NCBI GenBank assembly: GCA_900543155.1
Contig: UQQN01000106.1
Coordinates: forward strand, 1-7,609
Origin: an uncultured Prevotella sp.
GTDB taxonomy: Bacteria; Bacteroidota; Bacteroidia; Bacteroidales; Bacteroidaceae
Length of the DNA: 7,609 nucleotides
Direction: 5' to 3'
A program made the position numbers and the translations under genes. Below are positions 5,850 through 7,609 of this stretch, in pieces (positions within the stretch are counted from its first letter, which is position 1; every line of letters starts with the position of its first letter). The notes under the pieces were generated by a model that was not told the origin of the DNA, made no database searches, and saw only the letters and a program-made list of their open reading frames with translations.

Positions 5850-6788
5850 ATGACAACAACAACTAAACATACAGATTTCTCGTTTGAGGTGTTGCCTCCT
5901 TTGCGTGGCAAGGGCTTGACAAGCGTATACAATACCATCGATCGTTTGATGCCCTATAATCCGGTGTGTGTAAACATTACGACCCATCGTGCAGAAACGG
6001 TTTATAACGAATTGCCCAATGGTACCTTTCAAAAACTTAGTGTGCGCAATCGTCCTGGCACAGTAGCTATTGCTGCAGCCATAAAAGAGCGTTACCACAT
6101 TCATACCGTGCCACATATTATCTGCAGCGGGTTTACGGCTTCGGAGATTGAAAGCGAACTCATAGACCTTTCTTACTTGGGCATAACCGACTTATTGTTG
6201 CTACGTGGCGACCGTGCTAAAGGCGACAACCGTTTTATAACTACCCCAGGTGGGTATGAACACGCCACCGAATTGTGCAAACAAGTAAACGACTTCAATA
6301 ATGGACAACTATTGGGGGGCATGACTACAGAACCCCTCACAGTGCCTTTTACTTTTGGTGTGGCAGGCTATCCCGAAAAGCACGACGAGGCAATGAACCT
6401 TGACACTGACATTGCACACCTAAAAGCCAAAGTTGCGATGGGCGCTAAACGCATTGTTACACAAATGTTCTTTGACAATAGCAAGTATTTTGCTTTTGTA
6501 GAGCGTTTGCGCAGCGAGGGCATCACCATTCCTGTGATTCCAGGCATCAAGCCCCTTACCACACTCAACCATTGCACCATGTTGCCCCGTACATTCCACA
6601 TCGACTTTCCCCAAGAGTTGGCATGCGAGTTCGAGAAATGCCGCACCAACGACGATGTAAAGGCACTTGGTGTGGAGTGGGGCATACAGCAAGTTCGCGA
6701 ACTAAAAGAAGCCGGTGTACCTATTGTGCATTTCTACACAATGAATGCCGCCTATTCAACTGAACTCATCATTAAACAATCGCTTTAA
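5850..6788 (+). CDS. metF: 5,10-methylenetetrahydrofolate reductase MetF
   Basis: Cytoplasmic FAD-dependent (beta/alpha)8-barrel enzyme that reduces methylene-THF to 5-methyl-THF, the methyl donor for methionine synthesis. At 312 residues it is close to the bacterial length of about 300. The first strand carries FSFEVLPP with E13 in the place of the catalytic glutamate (E28 in the E. coli enzyme). LLLRGD ends at D121, matching the flavin/substrate-contacting aspartate (D120 in E. coli). PHIIC, the VAGYPEKHDEA segment, the QMFFDN strand and a C-terminal VHFYTMN are further family signatures. FEVLPP replaces the FEFFPP of E. coli; I take this as a lineage variant. The leader is A/C-rich with no Shine-Dalgarno, and the first codons are mostly ACA or ACT (MTTTTKHTD). 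metH begins 9 bases downstream and uses its product, so the two are almost certainly cotranscribed. No tRNA or other gene intervenes. Confidence 0.97.
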   Translation: MTTTTKHTDFSFEVLPPLRGKGLTSVYNTIDRLMPYNPVCVNITTHRAETVYNELPNGTFQKLSVRNRPGTVAIAAAIKERYHIHTVPHIICSGFTASEIESELIDLSYLGITDLLLLRGDRAKGDNRFITTPGGYEHATELCKQVNDFNNGQLLGGMTTEPLTVPFTFGVAGYPEKHDEAMNLDTDIAHLKAKVAMGAKRIVTQMFFDNSKYFAFVERLRSEGITIPVIPGIKPLTTLNHCTMLPRTFHIDFPQELACEFEKCRTNDDVKALGVEWGIQQVRELKEAGVPIVHFYTMNAAYSTELIIKQSL

Positions 6789-6797
6789 TACAAGCCC

Positions 6798-7609
6798 ATG
6801 CATTCTACCACATTCGAATCACTTGACCAATTATGTAGTCAGCGCGTGTTGATACTCGATGGTGCGATGGGAACCATGATACAGCGTTTTCATCTCACCG
6901 AAGATGACTTTCGTGGCGAATACTTTGCAAATTGGGCGGTAAAACTGAAGGGCAATAACGACGTAATAGCCCTAACCCGCCCCGACGTATTGCGCCAAAT
7001 ACATCGTGAATATTTAGAGGCAGGTGCCGATATTATAGAAACCAACACCTTCAATGCCCAACGTGTGTCGCAAGCCGACTATAAGACCGAAGACTACGTG
7101 GTGCAAATGAATCGTGCCTCCGTAAAAATAGCTCGCGAAGAGGCTGACCGTATGACAGCCCTTACGCCCCACAAACCTCGTTTTGTGGCAGCATCAATAG
7201 GTCCTACCAATCGCACACTCTCTATGTCGCCCGACGTAGAGAACCCAGCTTATCGTGCCCTTGACTTCGACACATTGTGTAGTGCCTATGCCGAGCAAAT
7301 GCAAGTGCTCAGCGAGGGTGGGGTAGATTTGTTCTTGCTCGAAACCATCTTCGATACCCTCAATGCCAAAGCAGCCCTTATGGCTGCTCGTCAGGTAAAA
7401 GCTCGTACAGGACGTCGCATTCCCATTATGTTGAGTGTGACGATAGCCGATGCCAGTGGACGTACCCTTTCAGGACAAACCCTCGAAGCCTTTTTAGCCT
7501 CAGTGCAACACGATGAAGACATCTTCTCGGTAGGACTTAACTGTTCGTTTGGTGCCGAAGATATGCGTCCCTATTTGCGAGCGTTGGCTGAAAAAGCCCC
7601 TTATCGCAT
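6798..7609 (+). CDS. metH: Cobalamin-dependent methionine synthase MetH, 5' part (truncated by window end)
   Basis: N-terminal 270 residues of the B12-dependent enzyme that moves a methyl group from 5-methyl-THF through methylcobalamin to homocysteine. Only the homocysteine-binding barrel is visible: LDGAMGTM begins at 20, DDFRGEYF at 36-43, KLKGNND at 49-55, GADIIETNTFNA at 76-87, the SIGPTNRTLS stretch, and GLNCSFGAE with C249, the first zinc ligand (C247 in E. coli). The other two zinc cysteines, the folate-binding, cobalamin-binding and reactivation domains would lie beyond the window, so I cannot tell whether it is full-length. The frame has no stop codon to the end. The ATG at 6798 follows the metF stop by 9 bases and gives the expected N-terminus. 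It has no Shine-Dalgarno, so translational coupling with metF is plausible. Simple homocysteine methyltransferases share this domain, but adjacency to metF and the close match favour MetH. Confidence 0.93.
   Translation, partial: MHSTTFESLDQLCSQRVLILDGAMGTMIQRFHLTEDDFRGEYFANWAVKLKGNNDVIALTRPDVLRQIHREYLEAGADIIETNTFNAQRVSQADYKTEDYVVQMNRASVKIAREEADRMTALTPHKPRFVAASIGPTNRTLSMSPDVENPAYRALDFDTLCSAYAEQMQVLSEGGVDLFLLETIFDTLNAKAALMAARQVKARTGRRIPIMLSVTIADASGRTLSGQTLEAFLASVQHDEDIFSVGLNCSFGAEDMRPYLRALAEKAPYR

Noticed and set aside
6798..7609. Truncated methionine synthase as a pseudogene
   Set aside because: The frame is open to the last base and motifs are intact; the cut is simply the window edge.

Overview
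The window holds six genes, all on the + strand: five complete ones and the 5' part of a sixth. It looks like chromosomal, housekeeping DNA of a member of the Bacteroidota, most likely order Bacteroidales and perhaps Prevotella-like. The reasons are: lysine/DAP synthesis through DapL; a 730-residue type III glutamine synthetase; two candidate promoters with the TAnnTTTG -7 box of this phylum; and no Shine-Dalgarno sequence before any start codon, the leaders being A-rich or A/C-rich. The genus is inference only.

Layout. Positions 1-2325 carry dapF and dapL, the last two steps of the aminotransferase route to meso-diaminopimelate, in reverse order of the pathway and separated by 81 bases of about 83% AT. 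A 136-base gap with repeated GTGAT motifs leads to glnN (2462-4654), which ends at a strong intrinsic terminator (4681-4729). A secreted glucosaminidase with two LysM domains follows (4803-5717), with its own -7 box and probably its own terminator (5740-5776). After a perfect 9-bp inverted repeat and a G-free leader comes metF (5850-6788), and 9 bases further metH (6798 to the window end, truncated).

How the genes fit together. DapL makes LL-DAP from tetrahydrodipicolinate with glutamate as amino donor, and DapF epimerises it to meso-DAP for peptidoglycan and lysine. GlnN assimilates ammonia into glutamine. The LysM glucosaminidase probably cuts the peptidoglycan that DAP helps build. MetF makes the 5-methyl-THF that MetH uses to methylate homocysteine, so the 9-base gap suggests one transcript. 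No gene-free stretch reaches 300 bases (the gaps are 81, 136, 148, 132 and 9). I see no tRNA, rRNA, CRISPR, insertion sequence or phage gene.

I found no convincing undescribed system. What deserves a second look is small: a cysteine-bearing insertion in DapF, out-of-frame tandem repeats over the stop codons of dapF and dapL, possible alternative hairpins before glnN, and an operator-like inverted repeat before metF.
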